Notes under the pieces: model-generated | What the model saw: only the letters and a program-made list of their open reading frames with translations | What the model was told of the DNA's origin: nothing | Databases searched by the model: none | Made by a program: the position numbers and the translations under genes | DNA from: Sulfuricurvum sp. | GTDB lineage: Bacteria > Campylobacterota > Campylobacteria > Campylobacterales > Sulfurimonadaceae | DNA: 14,025 nt | Assembly: GCA_014764075.1 (NCBI GenBank) | Contig: JACXUE010000017.1 | Location: 1 to 14,025, forward strand | Reading direction: 5' to 3' | Shown here: in pieces, positions 7,058 to 14,025 of the stretch | Layout of the letters: each line of letters opens with the position of its first letter | Position numbering within the stretch: position 1 is the stretch's first letter

Positions 7058-9183
7058 GCCTCTGCCGCCATCGATTTGAGGATAACGTAGTCGGTTTTGC
7101 CAGTACCTAAGATGGGGATAGCATCGACATAAACGATTTTTTTAGGAACGGCGATTTCAGGGTAGCCACCTGCACGGGCGGCGTGTTGGAGGGTATCGCG
7201 TTTAAGCTCTCTGTCGGTCGTAAAGAGGACGAGCGCTTCCCCTCTAGACTCATCGCTTTGGGACGATGTGGCGTGCACATGGTGCGGTGAAGCACTAAGA
7301 GCAAGTTTCTCGACCGATTCGAGCGAGATCATCTCTCCGGCAATTTTCGCAAATCGTTTGACTCGTCCCTTTATACGGACAAATCCCTCTTCATCGATGA
7401 TGACGATATCCCCTGTATCGTACCACCCCTCTCCGGCATCGGAACTCGGTTTTTCGAGAAATCCGGGACGCTCAGCACGTAAATAACCGCTCATGACATT
7501 AGCACCTTTGACGTGCAAAATTCCCCCCGCATCAATCCCCGGTACAGGGATGAGTTTCGCCTCGATCCCTGGCAATATCTGACCAACAGTGCCGCTACGA
7601 TACGCCATTGGTGTATTGACGGCGATAACGGGTGCCGTTTCGGTTGCCCCATACCCCTCGAAAATACGGATACCGAATTTCTCAAACCACAGATCACGCA
7701 CACTCTCGGAGAGTTTTTCCGCCCCCGCAACAACATAACGCAAGCGGTAAAAATCGTACGGGTGGGCATGTTTGGCATAGTTACTTAAAAAAGTGCTCGT
7801 GCCGAATAATACGGTACAAGAACGATCATAGGCGATTTCGGGAATAACCCGATAATGGAGTGGCGAGGGATAGAGAAATAACGGTATCCCCCCGATAATC
7901 GGCAATAGCGTCCCCGCTGTGAGCCCGAACGAGTGAAAAATCGGGAGGGCATTGAGTACTTTATCATCGGTGGAAAAATCGACGATGGAGCGAATTTGGG
8001 CGATATTGGCGAGAATCGCATCGTTTGAGAGGACAACCCCTTTGGGTTTCCCCTCGGAACCTGAGGTGAAAAGGATCACGGCAGGATCTTTGGGCTGACT
8101 TGGAAGCTTGATCAAATTGGGAAACCACCGTGCGAATCCCATAAGCCACAGTTTGTCCGCTAGACTGATCGTCGGTCGCAAATCTTCAAGATAGAGAACC
8201 GAAATTCCACTCAACCCTTCGAGCTTGGATTCGAGTTTCCCTTGCTCTACAAAGGCGCGTGAAGTGATGATTGTTTTGATTTGTGCAGCGGTACAGGCAC
8301 TCTGAAGCCCATCGCTTCCGGCAGTGAAATTGAGCATAGCGGGGATACGGTTAAATGCATTAAGTCCGAGGATAAGCCCCAATGTCGGAACGGCAGTCGG
8401 CATCAATACCCCTATCGCCTCTTTTTGCGCGGTATGCGGTGCGAGGAGTTTACCTAGCCCCAACGCCATCGTTAACACTTGGCGGTAAGTGTATTCGATC
8501 TGTTTGGTATCTTCGATAATACGTCGGTTCCAACCGTAATCGGCTGCGGCATCGCTAAAGGCACCAAAAAGGGTATTGGGGGTACGGGATTCGTAGATAC
8601 AGCGCTGTAGTAATGTCCGCATCGCTTCACCCGATTTAGCTCTCCGCTCATGCGCACTTCCCCCCTCACTGATATTCAAACGGGTTGGAGCGCAATAGGT
8701 GAGAGTGATTTGAGGAAACCACCGTTTTGGGTGTTCGACATGCATTCGAGACAATGCACTAAACGTCGCCCCTTCGATAATGATCGGATGGATCATAGCC
8801 GCCGTTTTGACGGTGACGAACGCCGATCCTTCATAGATTTTCATCAGTGATCCCGTTGTGGTAATTCGCCCCTCAGGGAAGATGACTACGGGACGACCGC
8901 TCTCGATGAGACGAATGATCTGCTTGATCGCCATCGGGTTGGAGGGATCGACGGTAAGATAATCACTCAGCGACAAAAACGCTCGAATCAGTGGGCGGCG
9001 CGCAATCTCAGTGTTGATGATAAATACCGGATCGATCGGAAGCATTAACCCCAAAATCAACCCGTCCAAAAATGACTGATGGTTGGCGATGATAACGGTG
9101 CGGCTCTCTTCACGCTGAAACTTACCGACCACTTTGAGCCGAAATAAAAGACGGACGATTACATATAAAATTGCTTTAATCAT
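7054..9183 (-). CDS. aas: Bifunctional acyltransferase/acyl-ACP synthetase (Aas)
   Basis: Aas activates a fatty acid onto acyl carrier protein and transfers it to 2-acylglycerophosphoethanolamine, repairing lysophospholipids at the inner membrane. From ATG 9183 it is 709 residues (E. coli Aas is 719). The N-terminal PlsC domain has NHQSFLDG (34-41, HX4D) and FPEGRITTTG (102-111). The C-terminal ANL adenylation domain has FTSGSEGKPKG (372-382), YGATET (511-516), YDTGD (588-592), a RVKRF hinge (607-611) and a GTGKTDY Lys (696). I chose 9183 because AAGGA (9195-9191) sits seven bases upstream. An in-frame GTG at 9213 would add ten residues, but it has no ribosome site and E. coli Aas begins at the equivalent of the shorter form. 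It overlaps lplT by four bases. Confidence 0.93.
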   Translation of the reverse strand: MIKAILYVIVRLLFRLKVVGKFQREESRTVIIANHQSFLDGLILGLMLPIDPVFIINTEIARRPLIRAFLSLSDYLTVDPSNPMAIKQIIRLIESGRPVVIFPEGRITTTGSLMKIYEGSAFVTVKTAAMIHPIIIEGATFSALSRMHVEHPKRWFPQITLTYCAPTRLNISEGGSAHERRAKSGEAMRTLLQRCIYESRTPNTLFGAFSDAAADYGWNRRIIEDTKQIEYTYRQVLTMALGLGKLLAPHTAQKEAIGVLMPTAVPTLGLILGLNAFNRIPAMLNFTAGSDGLQSACTAAQIKTIITSRAFVEQGKLESKLEGLSGISVLYLEDLRPTISLADKLWLMGFARWFPNLIKLPSQPKDPAVILFTSGSEGKPKGVVLSNDAILANIAQIRSIVDFSTDDKVLNALPIFHSFGLTAGTLLPIIGGIPLFLYPSPLHYRVIPEIAYDRSCTVLFGTSTFLSNYAKHAHPYDFYRLRYVVAGAEKLSESVRDLWFEKFGIRIFEGYGATETAPVIAVNTPMAYRSGTVGQILPGIEAKLIPVPGIDAGGILHVKGANVMSGYLRAERPGFLEKPSSDAGEGWYDTGDIVIIDEEGFVRIKGRVKRFAKIAGEMISLESVEKLALSASPHHVHATSSQSDESRGEALVLFTTDRELKRDTLQHAARAGGYPEIAVPKKIVYVDAIPILGTGKTDYVILKSMAAEA

Positions 9184-9195
9184 TTGTTTTTCCTT

Positions 9196-9209
9196 GTAAC
9201 TGATGTTAC
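9196..9209. repeat. Perfect 5-bp palindrome abutting the aas ribosome site
   Basis: GTAAC-TGAT-GTTAC is a perfect inverted repeat whose edge touches the AAGGA of aas (9195-9191). It could be an operator, or an RNA hairpin (loop ATCA on the minus strand) placed to affect ribosome loading. The stem is short, so chance is possible. Confidence 0.4.
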
Positions 9210-9272
9210 CCACTTTATGCTCATAGATCGCAAAGCATCAGGGACAAATCTCCCTACAACCCCCTAAAGCTT

Positions 9273-9293
9273 GCCATATCTTTCGGATATGGC
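9273..9293. repeat. Perfect 8-bp inverted repeat with 5-base loop
   Basis: GCCATATC at 9273-9280 and GATATGGC at 9286-9293 flank TTTCG. One more T-A pair (9272 with 9294) extends the stem. No T-run follows directly on either strand, so it is not a typical intrinsic terminator. It is more likely an RNA structural element or protein site. Confidence 0.55.
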
Positions 9294-9437
9294 AGAAACT
9301 ACCCTTTTTGCCCTTTATTTTATCAAGTGCGTAAGGTCAGCTTGTAAACTACATCTAAAGCAATTTCCGAACCGCTTTTGAGATTATGCAAGAAGTTTAA
9401 TCATCTGAAATAGAAATTTTTGTCACTCTAAGTGTTA

Positions 9438-9464
9438 CGTGATTGCACCTTTGGTATAATCACG
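9438..9464 (+). promoter_or_regulatory. thrC promoter -10 within a spaced dyad (CGTGATT/AATCACG)
   Basis: A perfect TATAAT lies at 9455-9460, 26 bases before the thrC ATG. It is overlapped by the right arm of a perfect 7-bp inverted repeat, CGTGATT (9438-9444) and AATCACG (9458-9464), with a 13-base spacer. The 20-bp centre-to-centre distance puts both arms on the same face of the helix, as expected for a dimeric repressor. The -10 call is good. The operator is an inference. Confidence 0.55.
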
Positions 9465-9486
9465 AAAATTTTACAAAGCGGCACCG

Positions 9487-10959
9487 ATGAAATTTATTGA
9501 AACACGCGGAAACGATGGAACTCATCCACAACAGGTTACTTTTTCAGAGGCGATTTTAAGTCCCATAGCCTCGTTTGGCGGATTGTATGTTCCGAGCGAA
9601 TTACCCCATTTGGGTGAAGCATTCCTCTCTAAGCATGTGAATTCCAGTTATAAAGAATTGGCGAAAGATTTACTTACAACACTTGCCATCGATATTGAGG
9701 GTTCTGTAATCGATGAAGCACTTTCACTCTATGATAAGTTCGACGATCCAACCAATCCCGTTCCGGTTGTCAAAGTTCGCGATGATTTGTATGTGAGTGA
9801 GCTCTATCACGGTCCAACCCGTGCGTTCAAAGATATGGCGCTCCAACCTTTTGGGGTGGTTCTCAGCTCTATCGCTCAAAAACGGAGTGAAGAGTATCTG
9901 ATTTTAGCGGCAACGAGCGGCGATACGGGTCCTGCGGCGTTGGAGACGTTTAAAAACAGAGCAAATGTTCGTGTGGCGTGTCTTTATCCCGATGGGGGGA
10001 CTTCGGACGTTCAACGTCTTCAAATGGTGACTGAAGATGCTCAAAATCTCAAAGTGATCGGGATCAAAGGGGATTTTGATGATGCACAAAGCGCATTGAA
10101 AAAACTTTTGGCTTCTCAAACGTTCAAAGACGCTCTCAAAATGAAAAACATCTCTCTCTCAGCGGCAAATTCGGTTAACTTCGGACGGATCATTTTTCAG
10201 ATCATCTATCACATCCATAGCTACCTCGAACTGGTTCGTCAAAACGTCATTACAATGGGTGAGAAAGTGTATCTCGATGTCCCTAGCGGGAATTTCGGAA
10301 ATGCTCTTGGGGGATATTACGCCCATAAAATGGGACTTCCAGTCGAAAAGATCATTATTGCTTCGAACGAAAACAACGTCCTTACACGCCTCATTAATAC
10401 AGGAAAATACGATTTGCGTGGTGAGAGCGTTATTGCCACGACATCGCCGGCAATGGATATTTTGATCTCCAGCAACGTTGAACGTATTTTGTTTGACCTT
10501 TTCGGTGGAGAACGTACCAGAGAGCTAATGGCAGGATTGGAAGCAAATCGTTTCTATGCTCTTACGGATGATGAGACGATGAAGGTTCAAAATCTTTTTG
10601 CGGCCGATTATTGTAACGGTGCGGAGGGGAAAGCGTATATTAAAGAAGCATTCGATAACGGTTATCTAATGGATCCTCATACGGCAACGTGTTTTAAAGC
10701 GTATGATTGTTGTGCGACGAAACCGATAAAAACGATTGTCTATTCAACGGCGGAATGGACAAAGTTCTCTCCAACGATTGCCAATGCGTTAAGCGGAGAA
10801 AAGGGGTCAAGCGATATCGATGCGTTGGATGCTATTAGTAAAACAGCCAATACCCCAATCCCCGCAATGATCAAAGAGTTGTTCAGTAAGCCGATCGCAC
10901 AACCGACGGTGATTGAGAAAGAGGATATCGAAAAAGAGATCCTCTCCTTTTTGAAATAA
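9487..10959 (+). CDS. thrC: Threonine synthase
   Basis: ThrC converts O-phospho-L-homoserine to L-threonine and phosphate using PLP, the last step of threonine synthesis, in the cytoplasm. The 490-residue length fits the longer bacterial class. Visible features are the N-terminal SFGGLYVPSELP (29-40), the PLP-lysine segment GPTRAFKDMALQ (109-120, Lys115), ATSGDTGPAA (142-151), VPSGNFGNALGG (265-276, the phosphate-binding SGNFGN), and MDPHTAT near the C-terminus. It has its own promoter and a 26-base leader with only a weak ribosome site. It is divergent from aas and converges with ppk2 with no bases between the stop codons. From memory, C. jejuni has nadE, lpxK and thrC adjacent, so this belongs to the same conserved neighbourhood. 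Confidence 0.96.
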   Translation: MKFIETRGNDGTHPQQVTFSEAILSPIASFGGLYVPSELPHLGEAFLSKHVNSSYKELAKDLLTTLAIDIEGSVIDEALSLYDKFDDPTNPVPVVKVRDDLYVSELYHGPTRAFKDMALQPFGVVLSSIAQKRSEEYLILAATSGDTGPAALETFKNRANVRVACLYPDGGTSDVQRLQMVTEDAQNLKVIGIKGDFDDAQSALKKLLASQTFKDALKMKNISLSAANSVNFGRIIFQIIYHIHSYLELVRQNVITMGEKVYLDVPSGNFGNALGGYYAHKMGLPVEKIIIASNENNVLTRLINTGKYDLRGESVIATTSPAMDILISSNVERILFDLFGGERTRELMAGLEANRFYALTDDETMKVQNLFAADYCNGAEGKAYIKEAFDNGYLMDPHTATCFKAYDCCATKPIKTIVYSTAEWTKFSPTIANALSGEKGSSDIDALDAISKTANTPIPAMIKELFSKPIAQPTVIEKEDIEKEILSFLK

Positions 10960-11895
10960 TTACTCTTTTTTTAATTTATTCTGATGGAGTGCCATCTCCA
11001 TCAACTTGATCTCTTCGTCTCCCCACACCAATATTTTTTTTGATGTCGTTAAATCGGGCTGTTTTGCAGTAGTATATTGAATCGAAGAGAGTATGTGCTT
11101 AATACAGTTGATACGGGCTTTTTTCTTGTTATCGGATCGGATGATGACCCACGGAGCATTTCCGGTATGGGAAGCACGAAGCATTGAATATTTCATCTCG
11201 GTATATTTTTCCCATAAATCTTGCGATTTGGCATCGACCGGAGAGAGTTTGTACTGCTTCAGCGGATCGGTTTTGCGCTCTTTGAATCGGCGTGCTTGTT
11301 CGGCTTTGGAAACGGAGAAATAAAATTTAAAAAGGATAATACCCGAAGAGACGAGCATATGCTCGAATTCACTCACTTGATTTAAAAATTCTTGATGCTC
11401 TTGCGGCGTACAAAATCCCATGACCGGTTCCACTCCGCCACGGTTATACCAGCTCCGGTCAAACAATACGATTTCGCCGGCACTGGGAAGATGTTTTGAA
11501 TAACGTTGGAAATACCATTGGGTTTTTTCGACATCGGAGGGTTTATCAAGAGCTACAATTCGTGCACCACGGGGGTTGAGATGTTCGGTAATTCGTTTGA
11601 TCGTCCCCCCTTTGCCGGCTGCGTCACGTCCCTCGAAGATCATAAGCACTTTAAGCCCTTTGTCTTTGATGTAGTTCTGAAGTTTGAGGAGCTCGATTTG
11701 GAGTTTTTTGAGTTCCTTTTCGTATTCTAAAACCGATTTTTTAACCCATACGGGGAGACGCTCCTCTTTTTGACTTTTTAAGTGGCGCTCTTTTTGATTC
11801 TCTTCTTTGGTTTTGCGGCGATCATCGTGGATAACCTTTTCGAGATTTTCGGTTTCGATGATTTCGGCTTTTGCCATTGCACCCTTTGCACTCAT
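10960..11895 (-). CDS. ppk2: Polyphosphate kinase 2 family protein
   Basis: PPK2 enzymes move phosphate between polyphosphate and nucleotides, usually phosphorylating NDP (or NMP) at the expense of polyphosphate. The 311-residue, single-domain protein has Walker A GRDAAGKGGTIKR (89-101), the DRSWYNRGGVEPVMGF segment (146-161) holding the Walker B Asp and lid residues, and the downstream ERKTDPLKQYKLSP lid. A charged N-terminal tail (about 1-50) and a Glu/Lys/Leu-rich helix (about 55-78) precede the kinase core. The single domain and motifs fit class I (NDP-phosphorylating), but the class cannot be proved by eye. The ATG has GGAG seven bases upstream. It follows the DUF255 gene by 20 bases on the same strand, so the two are probably cotranscribed. 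Confidence 0.93.
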   Translation of the reverse strand: MSAKGAMAKAEIIETENLEKVIHDDRRKTKEENQKERHLKSQKEERLPVWVKKSVLEYEKELKKLQIELLKLQNYIKDKGLKVLMIFEGRDAAGKGGTIKRITEHLNPRGARIVALDKPSDVEKTQWYFQRYSKHLPSAGEIVLFDRSWYNRGGVEPVMGFCTPQEHQEFLNQVSEFEHMLVSSGIILFKFYFSVSKAEQARRFKERKTDPLKQYKLSPVDAKSQDLWEKYTEMKYSMLRASHTGNAPWVIIRSDNKKKARINCIKHILSSIQYTTAKQPDLTTSKKILVWGDEEIKLMEMALHQNKLKKE

Positions 11896-11915
11896 GATTT
11901 ACTCCAATATTTTTT

Positions 11916-13835
11916 TCATTGTAGCGTTGATTGGATTAAATCGTCAAGTTTAGTGATTTCATGAGTGGATGCAAAACATGAATCTTCACCGCAAATCATA
12001 AACGATTCGAGAGTTTCATCATTTTTGAGAAGAACAAAGGGATATGGGAAAATCTGATTTATATGTGATAACTCAGAGGAGCGGTGCTTGATTAAACGGT
12101 GTTTTTTGAGATGGCATATGACGTCGGCGGTGAGGGTTGGATAGTAGATCGGTGTTTTCATCAGTTTCAAAGAGACGTATTCGAGACTTTTAAACGCGAA
12201 ATGGGTGTATTTACTATCGACAAGGAGCCCTAGACGTTGTAAAACCCCCACCATGATCCCAAGGGCGCTGGGGTAGGTACCGTCATCAAGTTCGGCAATT
12301 GTCGTAAAATCGCCTCGGCTGAAATACCATTTGCCCCCCTCATAAAAGAGTTCCAGCGCTTTATTGGCATAACGCTGCGCATCGATGAGATAACGCTCCT
12401 CGAATGTTGACTGATAGGCTTCGATCAATGTATCGCAAAGATAGGCGTAATCTTCCAAAAAAGCGTCAATTTTCGGTTCTTTGTGGATAAGGGCGGAGTG
12501 TTTGAGATGACCGTCGATCACCATAACCTCCATCAATTTTCTCAATGAGGAAACCGCTTGATCAATATAGTGAGAATTGCTTTTACCCAAAACGAAAAGG
12601 GCTTTGATCATCATCGCATTCCACGCCGTAATCACTTTACGGTCGATAAACGGGTAGGTTCTGCTTTGGCGCAATACACTTAGCTCACGGCAAAGCGGCT
12701 CAAACCATTCGGGACGATTCGTATCGGTGAGTCTGATGATGCAATGCCCCTCGAAATTTCCCTCTCTCATAGCTCCGATCGTTTTCGCCGCATCCTCCAC
12801 GTTGGGGATGGAGAGCTTTTCGAGTGCGGTGATGATCTCATCGTAAGTGTAGATAAAATATTTTCCCTCTTCCCCCTCGCTGTCCGCATCGCTGGCACTG
12901 TAAAAGAGGTCATCTTCCATCATGAACGACATCATAAAATCGGCACTTTCACGAGCGATACGGAGATAATGGTCGTTGCCATAAATTTGCCCTGCCATAG
13001 CGTAGAGTTCGCAGAGTAGGGCATTGTCATAGGTCATTTTTTCAAAATGGGGGATGAGCCACGCCTCGTTGGTACTGTAGCGGCAAAATCCGCCGTCGAT
13101 TAAGTCATACATCCCCCCAAGAGTCATCGAATCGAGTGTATGGGTTACAACGGAGCGGATTTTTGGATCGTTGTGGAGCCGATCGATCAGCAAAAGCGTT
13201 TTAAGGGTAGAAGCATGGGGGAATTTAGGTGCTTTGGAAAATCCACCGTTGGTCTCATCGTAGTTGTGTTCGGCTTGGCGAATAAATTGGCTGATGATGG
13301 ATTCGTTCAGTACGGTGGCTTGAACGCTTTCATTTTTCGGACGCATAAAGGTCATTATCTCCTCGGCGTTTTGAAACAGTTTTTCGTCATTTTGCGCCAC
13401 TTTTTCGGCAATGATGGCGGTGAGCTCGCTAAATCCCATCATCTGATTGTGATTGTGCGGTGGGATATAGGTTGCGGCATAAAAGGGTTTGTTCTCTGGA
13501 GTACAAAAGATTGAGAGAGGCCATCCCCCTGATCGGCGGTTCAGGAGCATATGGAGTTCTTGGTAGTGTTTGTCGATATCGGGGCGCTCTTCGCGATCCA
13601 CTTTGATGCAGACGAAGTGGCGATTGACAAACTCGGCAATTTGCGGGTTTTCAAACACCTCATGCTCCATCACGTGACACCAATGGCAGCTGCTGTACCC
13701 GATGGAGATAAAGATTGCTTTGTGCTCTAGGCGTGCTTTTTCGAACGCTTCATCGCACCACGGATACCAATCGAGTGGATTGTCGCGGTGTTGTTGCAGG
13801 TAGGGGGAGTCTTCGAGGGCGAGACGGTTAGACAT
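11916..13835 (-). CDS. DUF255 (YyaL/SSP411-type) thioredoxin-fold protein
   Basis: This is a member of the widespread YyaL family (COG1331). An N-terminal thioredoxin-like domain (about 1-165) is fused to an (alpha/alpha)6-barrel like those of glycoside-processing enzymes. From ATG 13835 it has 639 residues. The N-terminus MSNRLALEDSPYLQQH and the redox motif SSCHWCHVM (48-56, Cys50 and Cys53) are clear, with VDREERPDID (79-88) and the cis-Pro loop GGWPLSIF (103-110). No signal peptide is seen. I chose 13835 over the in-frame ATG at 13871 because GGAG lies seven bases upstream, the family begins here, and a likely -10 (TACACT, 13867-13862) overlaps the longer form's first codons. The family's biochemical role is not settled. 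ppk2 lies 20 bases downstream. Confidence 0.92.
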   Translation of the reverse strand: MSNRLALEDSPYLQQHRDNPLDWYPWCDEAFEKARLEHKAIFISIGYSSCHWCHVMEHEVFENPQIAEFVNRHFVCIKVDREERPDIDKHYQELHMLLNRRSGGWPLSIFCTPENKPFYAATYIPPHNHNQMMGFSELTAIIAEKVAQNDEKLFQNAEEIMTFMRPKNESVQATVLNESIISQFIRQAEHNYDETNGGFSKAPKFPHASTLKTLLLIDRLHNDPKIRSVVTHTLDSMTLGGMYDLIDGGFCRYSTNEAWLIPHFEKMTYDNALLCELYAMAGQIYGNDHYLRIARESADFMMSFMMEDDLFYSASDADSEGEEGKYFIYTYDEIITALEKLSIPNVEDAAKTIGAMREGNFEGHCIIRLTDTNRPEWFEPLCRELSVLRQSRTYPFIDRKVITAWNAMMIKALFVLGKSNSHYIDQAVSSLRKLMEVMVIDGHLKHSALIHKEPKIDAFLEDYAYLCDTLIEAYQSTFEERYLIDAQRYANKALELFYEGGKWYFSRGDFTTIAELDDGTYPSALGIMVGVLQRLGLLVDSKYTHFAFKSLEYVSLKLMKTPIYYPTLTADVICHLKKHRLIKHRSSELSHINQIFPYPFVLLKNDETLESFMICGEDSCFASTHEITKLDDLIQSTLQ

Positions 13836-13861
13836 GATACACTCCAAAAAATAGTGTGGAT

Positions 13862-13867
13862 AGTGTA
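13862..13867 (-). promoter_or_regulatory. Putative -10 (TACACT) for the DUF255-ppk2 operon
   Basis: On the minus strand TACACT lies 26 bases before the ATG at 13835, with GGAG between. It also supports rejecting the ATG at 13871, which would lie upstream of the transcript start. Confidence 0.4.
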
Positions 13868-13900
13868 GCATTAACGGCTATGATAAAGCTGAAAAATATT

Positions 13901-13932
13901 AACTGTGTTTCTCTTTTGGCTTTGACACAGTT
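13901..13932. repeat. 8-bp dyad in the divergent spacer (AACTGTGT/ACACAGTT)
   Basis: AACTGTGT at 13901-13908 and ACACAGTT at 13925-13932 form a perfect inverted repeat with a 16-base spacer. It lies between the divergent DUF255 and right-edge genes, just upstream of the latter's -10, and overlaps a TTGACA (13922-13927). The layout suits an operator for a dimeric regulator. No regulator gene is present in the window. Confidence 0.5.
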
Positions 13933-13940
13933 TTATGCGA

Positions 13941-13968
13941 TACAATAAGAAGTGATATTATTGTGAGG
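13941..13968 (+). promoter_or_regulatory. Putative -10 (TACAAT) and ribosome site of the right-edge gene
   Basis: TACAAT lies at 13941-13946 and GAGG at 13965-13968, seven bases before ATG 13976. The TTGACA upstream is only 13 bases from the -10, too close for a standard -35/-10 pair, so it may be coincidental. Confidence 0.4.
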
Positions 13969-13975
13969 TGCTTTA

Positions 13976-14025
13976 ATGCGTTATATATTTGCTTTTATTA
14001 TGTCAATAAACCTTTTGGCAGTAGG
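13976..14025 (+). CDS. Start of an exported protein, cut by the window edge
   Basis: Only the first 16 codons are present. They begin Met-Arg-Tyr and continue as a hydrophobic run (IFAFIMSINLLAV), which looks like the start of a Sec signal peptide or membrane anchor. The ATG has GAGG seven bases upstream and a -10-like element before that, so the start is credible. Function cannot be judged from this fragment. Confidence 0.6.
   Translation, partial: MRYIFAFIMSINLLAV

Larger units (their letters stand above)
9184..9486. other. 303-base divergent spacer between aas and thrC with several inverted repeats
   Basis: No convincing gene is seen. Inverted repeats, from left to right: GTAAC-TGAT-GTTAC (9196-9209) beside the aas ribosome site; ATGCT/AGCAT (9217-9221, 9234-9238); AGGGA/TCCCT (9240-9244, 9251-9255); and a perfect 8-bp pair GCCATATC/GATATGGC (9273-9280, 9286-9293) with a 5-base loop. 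Read on the minus strand the last hairpin can be drawn with a GAAA loop. Minus-strand -10 candidates for aas are CATAAT (9388-9383) and a TAAAAT near 9320. The right end carries the thrC promoter. The hairpins could form a structured leader for aas or a small RNA. No known riboswitch class was recognised. Confidence 0.5.

Noticed and set aside
10931..10972. AAAAAGAG ... CTCTTTTTTT as a terminator between thrC and ppk2
   Set aside because: The loop would be more than 20 bases and the stem is AT-rich and within the end of thrC. The T-tract is also explained by Lys codons of ppk2 on the other strand.
13836..13871. Longer N-terminus for the DUF255 protein from ATG 13871
   Set aside because: There is no ribosome site, the extra residues are not like the family's start, and the likely -10 overlaps the first codons.
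13918..13940. Sigma-54-like site (TTGGC...ATGC) before the right-edge gene
   Set aside because: The GG and GC elements do not have the required 10-bp spacing.
1..14025. tRNA, rRNA, CRISPR array or insertion sequence
   Set aside because: Reading both strands I saw no cloverleaf-like tRNA, no rRNA segments, no regularly spaced repeats and no transposase. The only mobile-element gene is the recombinase at the left edge.

Overview
The window looks like chromosomal DNA of a mesophilic Campylobacterota (Epsilonproteobacteria) species, most like the Sulfuricurvum/Sulfurimonas group. The evidence is the protein character of nadE, lpxK, argB and thrC, moderate GC, TATAAT-type -10 elements without clear -35 boxes, and very compact operons. 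The taxonomic call is an inference from recognition, not from a database search.

Layout. (1) Bases 1-954 carry a tyrosine recombinase whose reading frame is open to the left edge. It uses many AGG/AGA and ATA codons, unlike the genes that follow, and probably marks the right end of an integrated element. It has lost about 45 residues between its first catalytic Arg and the HxxR motif. Bases 955-1044 hold short GGCAACC-type repeats and a perfect inverted repeat that could be an attachment site. (2) Bases 1045-5589 are a plus-strand block: a DUF455 ferritin-like protein, then a tight operon of nadE, a DegT/DnrJ/EryC1/StrS-family protein, lpxK and argB. The last junctions overlap by 4 and 17 bases. 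The DegT-family protein has Leu where the PLP-binding Lys should be. (3) Bases 5579-9183 on the minus strand hold an aas-lplT phospholipid-repair module, plus a small downstream ORF in the same frame as lplT, just past its stop codon. (4) A 303-base intergenic region holds several inverted repeats and the thrC promoter. (5) thrC lies on the plus strand at 9487-10959 and converges, with no gap, on a minus-strand pair: a DUF255 (YyaL-type) thioredoxin-fold protein followed by ppk2. (6) A divergent spacer at 13836-13975 contains an 8-bp dyad and leads into the first codons of an exported protein cut off by the right edge.

How the genes fit together. nadE (NAD), argB (arginine), thrC (threonine) and lpxK (lipid A) are core anabolic genes. 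aas and lplT together import lysophospholipids across the inner membrane and reacylate them. ppk2 links polyphosphate to nucleotide pools. I see no complete new defence or mobile system. The most unusual item is the lysine-less DegT-family protein embedded between nadE and lpxK, followed by the internally deleted recombinase and several uncharacterised dyads in promoter regions.
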